A DNA stretch of 35,358 nucleotides from a virus. Each line of letters opens with the position of its first letter. Position 1 is the stretch's first letter. Positions 28,494 through 34,787 of this stretch are shown here, in pieces. The translations under genes were made by a program, and so were the position numbers. Under the pieces are notes generated by a model that worked only from the letters and a program-made list of their open reading frames with translations, did no database searches and was not told the DNA's origin. Where the stretch lies: IMG/VR virus record IMGVR_UViG_3300029812_000111, positions 1-35,358 of that record, one strand, 5' to 3'.

Positions 28494-28580
28494 AATTGTG
28501 GATGCAGACACAATTAAAAAAATTTTATAAAATCTGATGGTGAGTAGGGACTGCATTCCTGAAAGCCATCAGATTTTTTA
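28494..28580 (+). ncRNA. Small double-hairpin RNA or attenuator ending in a terminator
   Basis: AATTGTG (28494-28500) pairs with CACAATT (28509-28515). After an A-rich linker, AAATCTGATGG (28530-28540) pairs perfectly with CCATCAGATTT (28566-28576), an 11-bp stem whose interior contains AGGGA-CTGCA-TTCCT, a second helix separated by symmetric internal loops TGAGT and GAAAG. A T-tract follows. This is a convincing intrinsic terminator and, with the promoter in front, defines a transcript of about 80 bases. It lies just six bases before the GIY-YIG gene. Confidence 0.6.
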
Positions 28581-28582
28581 TT

Positions 28583-29140
28583 ATGGAAATTAAAAGATGT
28601 ATTAAGTGTAGAAAAGTAAAACCAATCACTAAGTTTTTTGATGGTTATACCCGATGTAAAGATTGTATTTCTGAACATCAAAAAAGATTTAGAATAAAGG
28701 ATTTTATTTTAAAGACCCCAGCAAAAAATAGAAGTGATGAGGAAAAGGATTATCTGAAAGATATTTCAAATTATCCAATATCAATGAGGATGGAAAGACG
28801 ATTTGTTTTAAAAAGTAGTAGAAATAGACAATATAAATTTATTAAAAAGGGATATATTTATATAATTATCCATCCATTATATCCAAATTGGATAAAAATT
28901 GGAAATACTGTAAATCCAGAAATGAGATTAAAATCTTATCAAACAGGGGACCCTACAAGATCATATAGAATGTATTTTAAGGAAGAAATAAATAATGTAA
29001 ATTATATTGAAGATTATTTTAAAATAAATGTAATTTCTAATGGATATGAATGGTTTAAAATAAAAAAAGAAAAAGCAAAAAATATTATATTAAAATTAAT
29101 TAAAGAAATTGAATCAAATCAATCAAAATTATTTAATTAA
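28583..29140 (+). CDS. GIY-YIG endonuclease (T5orf172-like) with zinc ribbon
   Basis: 185 aa. Residues 5-28 are a zinc ribbon (RCIKCRKVKPITKFF and CKDC). The C-terminal GIY-YIG domain starts GYIYIIIHP (90-98) with KIGNT (105-109), R115 in PEMRLKSYQTGDP and E143 in NYIEDYF, the expected Arg and Glu catalytic positions of T5orf172/MUG113 enzymes. Likely a homing-type nuclease. DNA is very AT-rich. It lies between a terminator and the early promoter region, isolated from both operons. The ribbon type matches that of the HNH protein at 25513. Confidence 0.8.
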   Translation: MEIKRCIKCRKVKPITKFFDGYTRCKDCISEHQKRFRIKDFILKTPAKNRSDEEKDYLKDISNYPISMRMERRFVLKSSRNRQYKFIKKGYIYIIIHPLYPNWIKIGNTVNPEMRLKSYQTGDPTRSYRMYFKEEINNVNYIEDYFKINVISNGYEWFKIKKEKAKNIILKLIKEIESNQSKLFN

Positions 29141-29313
29141 AGTATTGAAATATTGGAAATTTGATATGTTATATTAATTCTCTAGGTATATTCTATTAAA
29201 ATAACCTTCCCCCTATTATTAAAAACAAAAATAACTTAGAAAGCTTTAAATTAACTTTAAATCGGGGACCTTTCTTTTTGAAATATATTTGAAAATACGC
29301 GTCTTTTTGGGCG

Positions 29314-29397
29314 ATTCTTATTTAGATTAAGAATAAATTACATAAATTTCCCTTAACTATTTAATTATAAGGCTATTAAGTTTTTTTAAAACTGAAA
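29314..29397 (+). terminator. Weak hairpins and T7 tract after the GIY-YIG gene
   Basis: ATTCTTA (29314-29320) pairs with TAAGAAT (29328-29334). Further on CTTAA (29352-29356) can pair with TTAAG (29386-29390), followed by seven T. Probably a terminator ending transcription of the nuclease gene before the early promoter. The rest of 29141-29467 is AT-rich and without genes; I see nothing else in it except the promoter described next. Confidence 0.35.
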
Positions 29398-29414
29398 GAT
29401 AATTGAATATTTAC

Positions 29415-29445
29415 TTGCACAGTATATTTATATATCGTATATTTA
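29415..29445 (+). promoter_or_regulatory. Early promoter: TTG-N20-TATATTTA with direct repeat
   Basis: TTG (29415-29417) is 20 bases from TATATTTA (29438-29445), close to the Bacteroidetes consensus apart from the last base. GTATATTTA occurs twice, at 29422-29430 and 29437-29445, exactly 15 bases apart, so a second overlapping promoter or a regulator site is possible. The first early gene starts 22 bases downstream. Confidence 0.55.
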
Positions 29446-29467
29446 CATAAGAAATCAACCAAAAGCA

Positions 29468-29707
29468 ATGAAAACAGAAATTACAGTAACAACAAACAGA
29501 CTTGAACGGGGAATGCAAAATCAAAAAAGAGCTTATTATGCCCTTTCAGATGAAGAAATAACCATATCAGAAGCTATTTCCGCAGTACAAGATTTCCTGG
29601 ATGAGACTAATTCAACAGTAAAGTTTGAATACATTGGAACAAATGCACATGAAGCTGAAGGTATGTGTTTCAATTTTTGTCATGTATTTAATAGCACAAA
29701 TCTATAA
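29468..29707 (+). CDS. First early gene, hypothetical 79 aa
   Basis: Follows the early promoter at the right distance. The sequence starts KTEITVTTNRLERGMQNQKR and has a helical middle EEITISEAISAVQDFLDETN and a C-terminal part with three cysteines and histidines near AHEAEGMCFNFCHVF. The C-F-FCH arrangement could be a small metal site. No membrane segment. Not recognised. As the first gene of the early transcript it could be involved in takeover of host functions, but there is no direct evidence. Confidence 0.6.
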   Translation: MKTEITVTTNRLERGMQNQKRAYYALSDEEITISEAISAVQDFLDETNSTVKFEYIGTNAHEAEGMCFNFCHVFNSTNL

Positions 29708-29718
29708 AACTTAAAATC

Positions 29719-29979
29719 ATGGAAACATTAGCAGAAGTTTCAGAAGGTACACGAAACTGGAAAGTAAACGTGTATGTGGTACAAAATAATGATGAATTAT
29801 ATTTTGATACCGATTATCAAAGTATGAAAAAATCAAAGGTAGATTGCATCGGGAAAGTTGTAGTCGAAACTAATAGTATGTGGTCAACCTCGGAAGCTGC
29901 GAACAAATATGTAATAAAAAGAGCTGAAAATGCTTTGATTGATGCAGGTATAATGAATGTTTATAATAGAGTATTATAA
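29719..29979 (+). CDS. Hypothetical 86-aa early protein
   Basis: Strand-rich N-terminus NWKVNVYVVQNNDELYFDTD, then VDCIGKVVVETNSMWSTSEA and a C-terminal helix ANKYVIKRAENALIDAGIMN. A beta-beta-alpha arrangement typical of small phage-encoded proteins, with no motif I know. The start is in the AATC-ATG context. It lies between the first early gene and a GC-rich hairpin preceding the XRE regulator. Confidence 0.6.
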   Translation: METLAEVSEGTRNWKVNVYVVQNNDELYFDTDYQSMKKSKVDCIGKVVVETNSMWSTSEAANKYVIKRAENALIDAGIMNVYNRVL

Positions 29980-29995
29980 TCCTGTTTGGAATACA

Positions 29996-30014
29996 CCCCG
30001 GATCGTTTCCGGGG
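29996..30014 (+). other. GC-rich hairpin before the regulator gene
   Basis: CCCCGG (29996-30001) pairs with CCGGGG (30009-30014) around a seven-base loop. It is strikingly GC-rich for this genome. No T-tract follows, so it is less likely a terminator than a transcript processing, attenuation or translation-control hairpin for the XRE gene, whose ATG is 26 bases on. Confidence 0.4.
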
Positions 30015-30039
30015 CAGGGTTCAAATTAAAATTAAAATA

Positions 30040-30285
30040 ATGAAAGTAATTGATGCAATGAACTTAATACGTGCCAGGGAGCGGCTCGGAGATGATATTC
30101 GTCGAATCCGGGAAGCGAAAGGGTTGTCGAAAAGTAAGATTTTCCGTAAAACCGGTTTACAGCGATCGCAGTTAATCGCTGTCGAAAAGGGGACGAAATC
30201 TTATACTATCGACACTCTATTATTAATTTTAGATACACTTGAAACCAAATTAAAAATTGAAGATCATGGAAACAATAATGCTTAA
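30040..30285 (+). CDS. Transcriptional regulator, XRE/Cro-CI HTH
   Basis: 81 aa, a single helix-turn-helix domain. The core is RLGDDIRRIREAKGLSKSKI, FRKTGLQRSQLIAVEKGTKS and a final YTIDTLLLILDTLETKLKI, the standard Cro/CI five-helix pattern. I start it at the ATG after the GC-rich hairpin; a TTG-initiated extension of 18 residues would read through the hairpin and is unlikely. It may repress or activate the early promoter at 29415 or the left-hand control region. The last 20 bases overlap the start of the DUF6166-like gene. Confidence 0.82.
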   Translation: MKVIDAMNLIRARERLGDDIRRIREAKGLSKSKIFRKTGLQRSQLIAVEKGTKSYTIDTLLLILDTLETKLKIEDHGNNNA

Positions 30286-30545
30286 AGGAAACTGGAATAC
30301 AAGGGAAGTATGGCTTGACGGCAAAAAGCTAAATCCCGAATGGAGCCAAAGAATAAGAAACCATAGTCCAGGATGGATTCAACTGGGGTTATGGTGGCTC
30401 AGGACCCGCTCAGTTAGCTCTTGCAATATGTCTTGAACTTTATGGAGAGGAAAAAGCAAGAAAAATCTATCAGTATTTTAAATTTAAACATATTGCTACA
30501 CTGCCACAAGAGGATATTGATATTGAACTTTTAATAGAACTTTAA
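30266..30545 (+). pseudogene. DUF6166-like gene with +1 frameshift
   Basis: The first frame starts METIMLKGNWNTREVWLDGK and reaches IRNHSP, where the family continues DGFNWGYGGSGPAQLALA. That continuation is present but in the +1 frame, beginning at 30372, and goes on ICLELYGEEKARKIYQYF to the stop at 30543-30545. Ignoring one G of the GG at 30371-30372 restores a 92-residue product with the family-typical GYGGSGPAQLALA motif. This could be a genuine one-base insertion (pseudogene), a sequencing error or, less likely, programmed +1 shifting, as CCA-GGA is not a known slippery site. The function of DUF6166 is unknown. Confidence 0.65.
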
Positions 30546-30547
30546 TC

Positions 30548-30796
30548 ATGGAAACAATTAAATCGGAATCCCTAAGTCTCTGTCTTAAATTAATTGAATT
30601 GAAGCAGAAATTTTATGCTTCTACTTTTGGAAAACTGATTGTAGAATCTAAAAAAAGCAACATTAATGTATTTGAAAAAGGTTATTGTGCATATAATGCA
30701 AAAGAGATTTCTGAAATAGTTAATGCCTGTGTTAATTTGTTTTTTTATGTAGAATACGATCCTGATAAATGCGAATATAAATATCATATTTTTTGA
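30548..30796 (+). CDS. Hypothetical 82-aa early protein
   Basis: Starts two bases after the stop of the DUF6166-like frame (TAATCATG). The protein starts with an amphipathic helix (SLSLCLKLIELKQKFYASTF), then KGYCAYNAKEISEIVNACVN and ends NLFFYVEYDPDKCEYKYHIF. Three to four cysteines are spaced without a known motif. Not recognised. The TGA stop overlaps an early part of the leader of the next gene but not its ATG. Confidence 0.6.
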   Translation: METIKSESLSLCLKLIELKQKFYASTFGKLIVESKKSNINVFEKGYCAYNAKEISEIVNACVNLFFYVEYDPDKCEYKYHIF

Positions 30797-30807
30797 ATTT
30801 AGAAATC

Positions 30808-31143
30808 ATGGATATAAAATATAAAGGAATTTATCCTTACAAGGATGGGAATGAAAATTTCAGTCTCGAAATTTTTTATGATTGTGAGAATGTACTTTCC
30901 GAATGGCAAGCTTTTGATGCAAATGAGCTTATTGATTTGATTGATCATAGAATTAAACTTCGGGAATACAAGATTAAGTATATTTTTGAAAATCCCTATA
31001 AACATTTTTATATTGATTTTCTGATTGAAGATATTCCGGAGAAAATTCATAAGATCGTTACTCTTGATTTTGAACGACTGATTATTGAGAGAATACAGGA
31101 GCAAGATATTCAAAAAGAATTAGGAATAAATGAAAGAAAATGA
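30808..31143 (+). CDS. Hypothetical 111-aa acidic protein
   Basis: I take the ATG in AATC-ATG context; an upstream TTG would overlap the previous gene. The sequence is rich in aromatic and charged residues (IKYKGIYPYKDGNENFSLEI, EWQAFDANELIDLIDHRIKL, RIQEQDIQKELGINERK). It is predicted mixed alpha/beta, without cysteines in a motif and without membrane segments. Not recognised. The TGA overlaps the next ATG (ATGA). Confidence 0.6.
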   Translation: MDIKYKGIYPYKDGNENFSLEIFYDCENVLSEWQAFDANELIDLIDHRIKLREYKIKYIFENPYKHFYIDFLIEDIPEKIHKIVTLDFERLIIERIQEQDIQKELGINERK

Positions 31144-31316
31144 GCAGCAAAACTCAATATAAAGATGCTATAAAAAGGCTGAATCATTCAAATTCTGAAT
31201 TAACTCAGACAAATGAAAAATTGACTTATCAATTAAGAATGGCTAATATACGAATAAGTGATTATCAAAAAAGAATATATAAAAAAAGATGGTGGAAATT
31301 TTGGAAAATTAAATAA
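31140..31316 (+). CDS. 58-aa coiled-coil protein with WW-K-W basic tail
   Basis: Begins at an ATGA overlap with the upstream gene. Residues 8-40 form a helix with heptad pattern (YKDAIKRLNHSNSELTQTNE), and the C-terminus RIYKKRWWKFWKIK is very basic and aromatic. Such tails often lie on membranes or contact nucleic acid. No known family. The stop is followed by TC and the ATG of the next gene. Confidence 0.6.
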   Translation: MSSKTQYKDAIKRLNHSNSELTQTNEKLTYQLRMANIRISDYQKRIYKKRWWKFWKIK

Positions 31317-31318
31317 TC

Positions 31319-31528
31319 ATGAAAAATATAGGAAAACATTTAATCCAATTTGGGAAAGACCTTCAGGAAATGGAAAAAGAAGGCATTTCTATTGAAATGA
31401 ACTATGAAATGATTAATACCGGAATAGTTGAAAAACACATTTTCAACCAATCGATGTGGCGGGAATATGAAGATCTAGGCGGCAGGGATATTAAAATTCA
31501 TATTATTATTCCAAATAAAGTACAATAA
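31319..31528 (+). CDS. Hypothetical 69-aa early protein
   Basis: The previous stop and this start form TAATCATG. Sequence: an N-terminal helix KNIGKHLIQFGKDLQEMEKE followed by a strand-helix part GISIEMNYEMINTGIVEKHI and an ending strand KIHIIIPNKVQ. Could be a small alpha/beta protein. No motif and no family recognised. Confidence 0.6.
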   Translation: MKNIGKHLIQFGKDLQEMEKEGISIEMNYEMINTGIVEKHIFNQSMWREYEDLGGRDIKIHIIIPNKVQ

Positions 31529-31545
31529 TCTAAAATCAAATAATC

Positions 31546-31884
31546 ATGGAAACAAAATACACAACAGGAATATGTTTTAATTGTGGAGCAGGTATGGGAT
31601 TGCATCATTATGAAACAACACAATGTCCTAAAAATGGAATTGAAGCACCATTAAACAAAAAACAAGAATGGGATTCAAGGAATATTTTTCAAGACAGCGG
31701 TTTAGTAAAATTACATGATGCCGCTCCTGAATTATTAGAAGCATTAGAAATAACACTTAAAGCAATGCTCAATTTATCGAGGCAAATCCCAACTAACGAA
31801 ACATTGGCGGATTTTAATTTCGATCTATGCGAAATAGCGGAAGAAAAAGCATTAAAAGCAATTGAAAAAGCAATTAAATATTAA
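31546..31884 (+). CDS. Zinc-finger-like protein with helical C-terminus, 112 aa
   Basis: The N-terminus has CFNCGAGMGLHHYETTQCP, a C-C-H-C arrangement that I have seen as a conserved start of unnamed proteins in Bacteroidetes phages (C-NCG---GLHHY-T-QCP-NG). From residue 50 it is helical and includes LHDAAPELLEALEITLKAML and AEEKALKAIEKAI. The gene precedes the ERF annealing protein and may be part of the same recombination/replication group. No enzymatic motif. Confidence 0.65.
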   Translation: METKYTTGICFNCGAGMGLHHYETTQCPKNGIEAPLNKKQEWDSRNIFQDSGLVKLHDAAPELLEALEITLKAMLNLSRQIPTNETLADFNFDLCEIAEEKALKAIEKAIKY

Positions 31885-31902
31885 AATTAAAACCAAATAA
31901 TC

Positions 31903-32658
31903 ATGAAGGAACTGATGACTGCACTTGCAGAATTTCAAAAAAAATGTCCTTTAATTCCACGTGAAAAAGAAGGATATAATTACAAATATGCTTCCCTAGA
32001 TAAGATTCATGAAATAATCAAACCAATTATGCAGGAACTGGGGCTGGTTATTTCTCAATGTATCGAATCAGATGGAAATGGGCAATTTACAATCAAAACT
32101 ATTCTTTATCATTTGAATACAGGACAAAATATTGAAAGCAAATTTACAAGTCCTATTATAAGTCTTGGAAAAATGAATGATTATCAGAGTCTTGGAAGTG
32201 GAATAACTTATCTGAGGCGTTATACAATTTCAGCTATATTGAATCTTGTAACTGAAGAAGATAAAGATGCTGCAGGCGAACAAACAAAAAAAGAACTGTC
32301 GAAATCAGGGGAAAAAGAATCGCCGAAATCGGCAGGAAAAGAGCCTGCTGGATTTACCGACCTGCCCTGGCTTAATCAAAAAACAGACGAATGGAATAAA
32401 GCGGTTGATGAACTAAGAGGGGAAAAAACAACAATAAATAAACTAAAAACAAAATACCGTTTTTCCGAAAATAACGAAAAAGAGCTCTTAAAGCAGAGTT
32501 CTGTTGAAAAGCCTGAGTTATTGCCTTCTGAAGAAACAAATAGCCCTTGGCAGCAAGCAGTTATATATCTGCAAGCTGGTCATAAGATTGCAGATATTGA
32601 GAAAAAATATCTCATATCTGAAGAAAATAAACAAACACTTGCCTTTGACAGTATTTAA
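31903..32658 (+). CDS. erf: ERF-family single-strand annealing protein
   Basis: 251 aa. The ERF core spans residues 1-125: YKYASLDKIHEIIKPIMQEL (28-47) and GSGITYLRRYTISAILNLVT (98-117), then EEDKDAAG. The C-terminus (164-246) has two tandem helical units, WNKAVDELRGEKTTINKL and WQQAVIYLQAGHKIADIEKK, each ending with a KY-(F/I)SE-N segment. ERF proteins anneal complementary single strands to promote recombination and concatemer formation. The ERF domain probably forms rings on ssDNA, and the repeats may recruit SSB or another partner. Starts with the AATC-ATG context. Confidence 0.88.
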   Translation: MKELMTALAEFQKKCPLIPREKEGYNYKYASLDKIHEIIKPIMQELGLVISQCIESDGNGQFTIKTILYHLNTGQNIESKFTSPIISLGKMNDYQSLGSGITYLRRYTISAILNLVTEEDKDAAGEQTKKELSKSGEKESPKSAGKEPAGFTDLPWLNQKTDEWNKAVDELRGEKTTINKLKTKYRFSENNEKELLKQSSVEKPELLPSEETNSPWQQAVIYLQAGHKIADIEKKYLISEENKQTLAFDSI

Positions 32659-32659
32659 A

Positions 32660-32827
32660 ATGGAAACAGACGAAATGACAATTACAGAAACACTTGTATT
32701 TTTAGACGCATGTATAGAGGCTTTTGAAGCTAATAATATGGAAGAATCTGAATTTTTATCTTCAATAAAAGAATTAATAAATCATTTAGAATTAAAAATT
32801 TCAGATTTAGGAAATATCCTAAAATAA
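32660..32827 (+). CDS. Hypothetical 55-aa acidic helical protein
   Basis: ATG one base after the ERF stop; a longer frame would run inside the ERF gene and is not credible. The protein is an acidic helix pair: TITETLVFLDACIEAFEANN and SEFLSSIKELINHLELKI. No motif and no membrane segment. It could be a partner or regulator of ERF from its coupling to that gene, but this is inference. Confidence 0.6.
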   Translation: METDEMTITETLVFLDACIEAFEANNMEESEFLSSIKELINHLELKISDLGNILK

Positions 32828-32833
32828 TAAAAA

Positions 32834-33268
32834 ATGAAAGCAATTGCGTTAATTAGAGAATTTCCGGAAACCAAAGAAGCCCGGATCCAATTTGTGCAGG
32901 ACATAATAAGCTATGCCTTAAGCGGAGAAGTGGACCCGCTTGAGATTGAAATTTATTTAAAATGCCTGGAAAATACTATCGGTTTTGTCAGGGAAGATGT
33001 AAGATACAAAGAATGTATTAATGATGAAATTGATAAACATCCTGAAAAAACATTTGATTATCGGGGAGTTGTAATTACAAAATGCCACAAACCTATTTAT
33101 GATTATTCAAAAGACAGTATCCATGAAAAACTCAAAGAAAGTCTTAAAGAAAGAAAGGCATTTCTTAGAGCAATTCCGGAATCTGGGGTTGCTGATCCGG
33201 AAACCGGCGAAATGACTTATCGACCACCTAAGAAAGTTTCGGATTATATAACAATAGAATTCAAATGA
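32834..33268 (+). CDS. Hypothetical 144-aa protein downstream of ERF
   Basis: The first 100 residues are helical and acidic, with KEARIQFVQDIISYALSGEV, EIEIYLKCLENTIGFVREDV and a C-terminal part (KERKAFLRAIPESGVADPET, then YRPPKKVSDYITIEF). The KAF--A-P--G--DPETGE----P-K layout resembles proteins found next to recombination genes in Bacteroidetes phages, where they may be exonuclease or SSA accessory factors; I cannot name the family. The TGA overlaps the next start. Confidence 0.6.
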   Translation: MKAIALIREFPETKEARIQFVQDIISYALSGEVDPLEIEIYLKCLENTIGFVREDVRYKECINDEIDKHPEKTFDYRGVVITKCHKPIYDYSKDSIHEKLKESLKERKAFLRAIPESGVADPETGEMTYRPPKKVSDYITIEFK

Positions 33269-33855
33269 AAATTTTAGTGGCGTGTGAATTTTCAGGAATA
33301 GTTCGGGAGGCATTTCGGGCAAAAGGACATGATGTCTGGAGTTGTGATTTATTAGATACTGAAATTCCCGGACAACACATCAAAGGCGATGTTTTGAAAA
33401 TATTAAATAATGGATGGGATATGATGATTGCTTTCCCTGATTGCACCCATCTTTGTGTGAGTGGTGCAAGATGGTGGAAAAAAAAGCAAAAAGATGGCAG
33501 ACAGCAAAAGGCAATAGATTTTTTTATTCAATTAACTGAAGCATCTATTCCTAAAATTTGTGTTGAAAATCCTCCCGGTATATTAACAAAGGTATTCCGT
33601 CCGCCGGATCAATATATTCAACCATTTTGGTTTGGTGACGAAGCACAAAAGAAAACCGGTTTATGGCTAAAAAATCTCCCAAAATTAATTCCGGAAAATA
33701 TCGTTGACAGAGGTAAAATGTGGATACAAAAAAATGGCAAAAAAAGAGGAGCAGCATGGACAATGTGTTTACCGCCAAGTCCGGATAGATGGAAAATAAG
33801 AAGTCGTACATTCCCGGGAATTGCGGAAGCCATGGCGAATCAATGGAATTTTTAA
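33265..33855 (+). CDS. Methyltransferase-like phage protein (DNA cytosine methyltransferase fold)
   Basis: 196 aa. MKILVACEFSGIVREAFRAK then GHDVWSCDLL matches the SAM-binding half of a C5-methyltransferase fold (motif I with F-G, then an acidic motif II). WDMMIAFPDCTHLCVSGARW is at the place of the PPC loop of Dcm, but has PDC and no Q, and VENPPG corresponds to the ENV motif region. The target recognition domain is missing (usual length over 300). Phage homologues are often annotated as methyltransferases, but the Pro-Asp-Cys-Thr motif may mean a different reaction. Overlaps its upstream neighbour by four bases. Confidence 0.7.
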   Translation: MKILVACEFSGIVREAFRAKGHDVWSCDLLDTEIPGQHIKGDVLKILNNGWDMMIAFPDCTHLCVSGARWWKKKQKDGRQQKAIDFFIQLTEASIPKICVENPPGILTKVFRPPDQYIQPFWFGDEAQKKTGLWLKNLPKLIPENIVDRGKMWIQKNGKKRGAAWTMCLPPSPDRWKIRSRTFPGIAEAMANQWNF

Positions 33856-33871
33856 TAAAAAAATCATATTA

Positions 33872-34225
33872 ATGTTACTTATCCCTGCTATATTAGAAAG
33901 TGTCCGGAGTTTAAAGGATCGTACCTGGAAAGTTATGTTTGAAACGAATGAATTAACTCCGGAGCAATCTGCAAGCATAAACGAAAATCTTAGCCAGTTT
34001 GGGTATTTAGCATTCAAAAGAGATGAATTTAAGACTGATGAAATCAAAATACTTACCGATTTAAAGGCCGATTTTGAAATCGAAAAAAAAACACCTGGAC
34101 AGAGGCTCCGGGCAGTTTTATACAAAAACTGGGAACAGAAAAGGGAAGGATTTGAGGACTTTTCAAAATATTATGAACACAAAATGGAATTTATTATTAA
34201 TCATTTCAAAAGCAAACTTGAATGA
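33872..34225 (+). CDS. Conserved phage protein with FETNELTPEQ motif, 117 aa
   Basis: The ATG follows the methyltransferase-like gene; a longer frame from a TTG would overlap it. The sequence MLLIPAILESVRSLKDRTWK and VMFETNELTPEQSASINENL is a widespread, unnamed phage signature (IPA-LE--RSLKDRT-K--FETNELTPE). The C-terminal half, with KTPGQRLRAVLYKNWEQKRE, is helical. It is often near recombination genes and HNH-like NinG, as here, so a DNA-metabolism role is likely but undefined. Confidence 0.75.
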   Translation: MLLIPAILESVRSLKDRTWKVMFETNELTPEQSASINENLSQFGYLAFKRDEFKTDEIKILTDLKADFEIEKKTPGQRLRAVLYKNWEQKREGFEDFSKYYEHKMEFIINHFKSKLE

Positions 34226-34237
34226 AAATTAAGCATT

Positions 34238-34399
34238 ATGAATTGTGGAAGCGACCTTTATGGTGCTATTCTGGCAACAAAGAAAATTGAAGGCTACCTT
34301 TTCAGAAATTATGACGTCTTTCTGAAAATAGCAGCAAACATGCTCCTATCTCTTATGGGGATTAAACCCGAATATATAGATGTTCATAATGCTTTTTAA
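34238..34399 (+). CDS. Hypothetical 53-aa protein
   Basis: A short complete frame opening MNCGSDLYGAILATKKIEGY and containing FRNYDVFLKIAANMLLSLMG near its end. It sits in the only gap between the two larger genes here and fits it exactly. Mildly hydrophobic second helix, no transmembrane call. Not recognised. An alternative 22-codon frame starting at 34222 is too short to favour. Confidence 0.5.
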   Translation: MNCGSDLYGAILATKKIEGYLFRNYDVFLKIAANMLLSLMGIKPEYIDVHNAF

Positions 34400-34409
34400 A
34401 TAAACTTGA

Positions 34410-34787
34410 ATGAATTTAATAACAAAGCTGGATAAGATTTTCAGCACATATATCAGGATGCGGGATGCAGACGAAAATGGAGTCTGTATTTGTATTGCCT
34501 GCGGAAAAATGTATTTTTGGAAACTCATGGATGCCGGGCATTTCGTGAATCGTAGATGTATGGGGCTTAGATATTCTGAGACAAATTGCCAATGCGAATG
34601 CAGGCGTTGCAACAGATTTGATGAAGGGAATATAATTAATTTCGCTGAAGGATTAAAGAAAAAATATGGTGAGGATGTTGTAGATAAATTAATGATAGCA
34701 AAAAATACAAGTGTTAAGTATACGAGATTTGAGCTTGAAACTATGATAAAATATTATAATCAGGAAGTAAAAAAATTTAAAAAATGA
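34410..34787 (+). CDS. NinG-like recombination protein
   Basis: 125 aa. LDKIFSTYIRMRDADENGVC is the opening of the lambda NinG/Rap family, followed by zinc-binding cysteines C26, C28 and C31 in CICIACGK, DAGHFVNRRC (41-50) with the conserved histidine, and a second cluster NCQCECRRCNR (59-69). The family is an HNH-related recombination enzyme that cuts recombination intermediates such as Holliday junctions. Shorter than lambda NinG (about 200 aa). Overlaps the next gene by four bases. With ERF at 31903 it makes up the phage recombination module. Confidence 0.82.
   Translation: MNLITKLDKIFSTYIRMRDADENGVCICIACGKMYFWKLMDAGHFVNRRCMGLRYSETNCQCECRRCNRFDEGNIINFAEGLKKKYGEDVVDKLMIAKNTSVKYTRFELETMIKYYNQEVKKFKK

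Noticed and set aside
28530-28576. Hammerhead-like CTGATG...GAAA elements in the hairpin before the GIY-YIG gene
   Set aside because: The conserved core CTGANGA is interrupted and the two strands are perfectly complementary as a terminator stem, so a ribozyme core cannot form.
34222-34290. 22-codon frame starting by ATGA overlap with the upstream gene
   Set aside because: Very short; the frame at 34238 is longer and fills the gap between neighbours.
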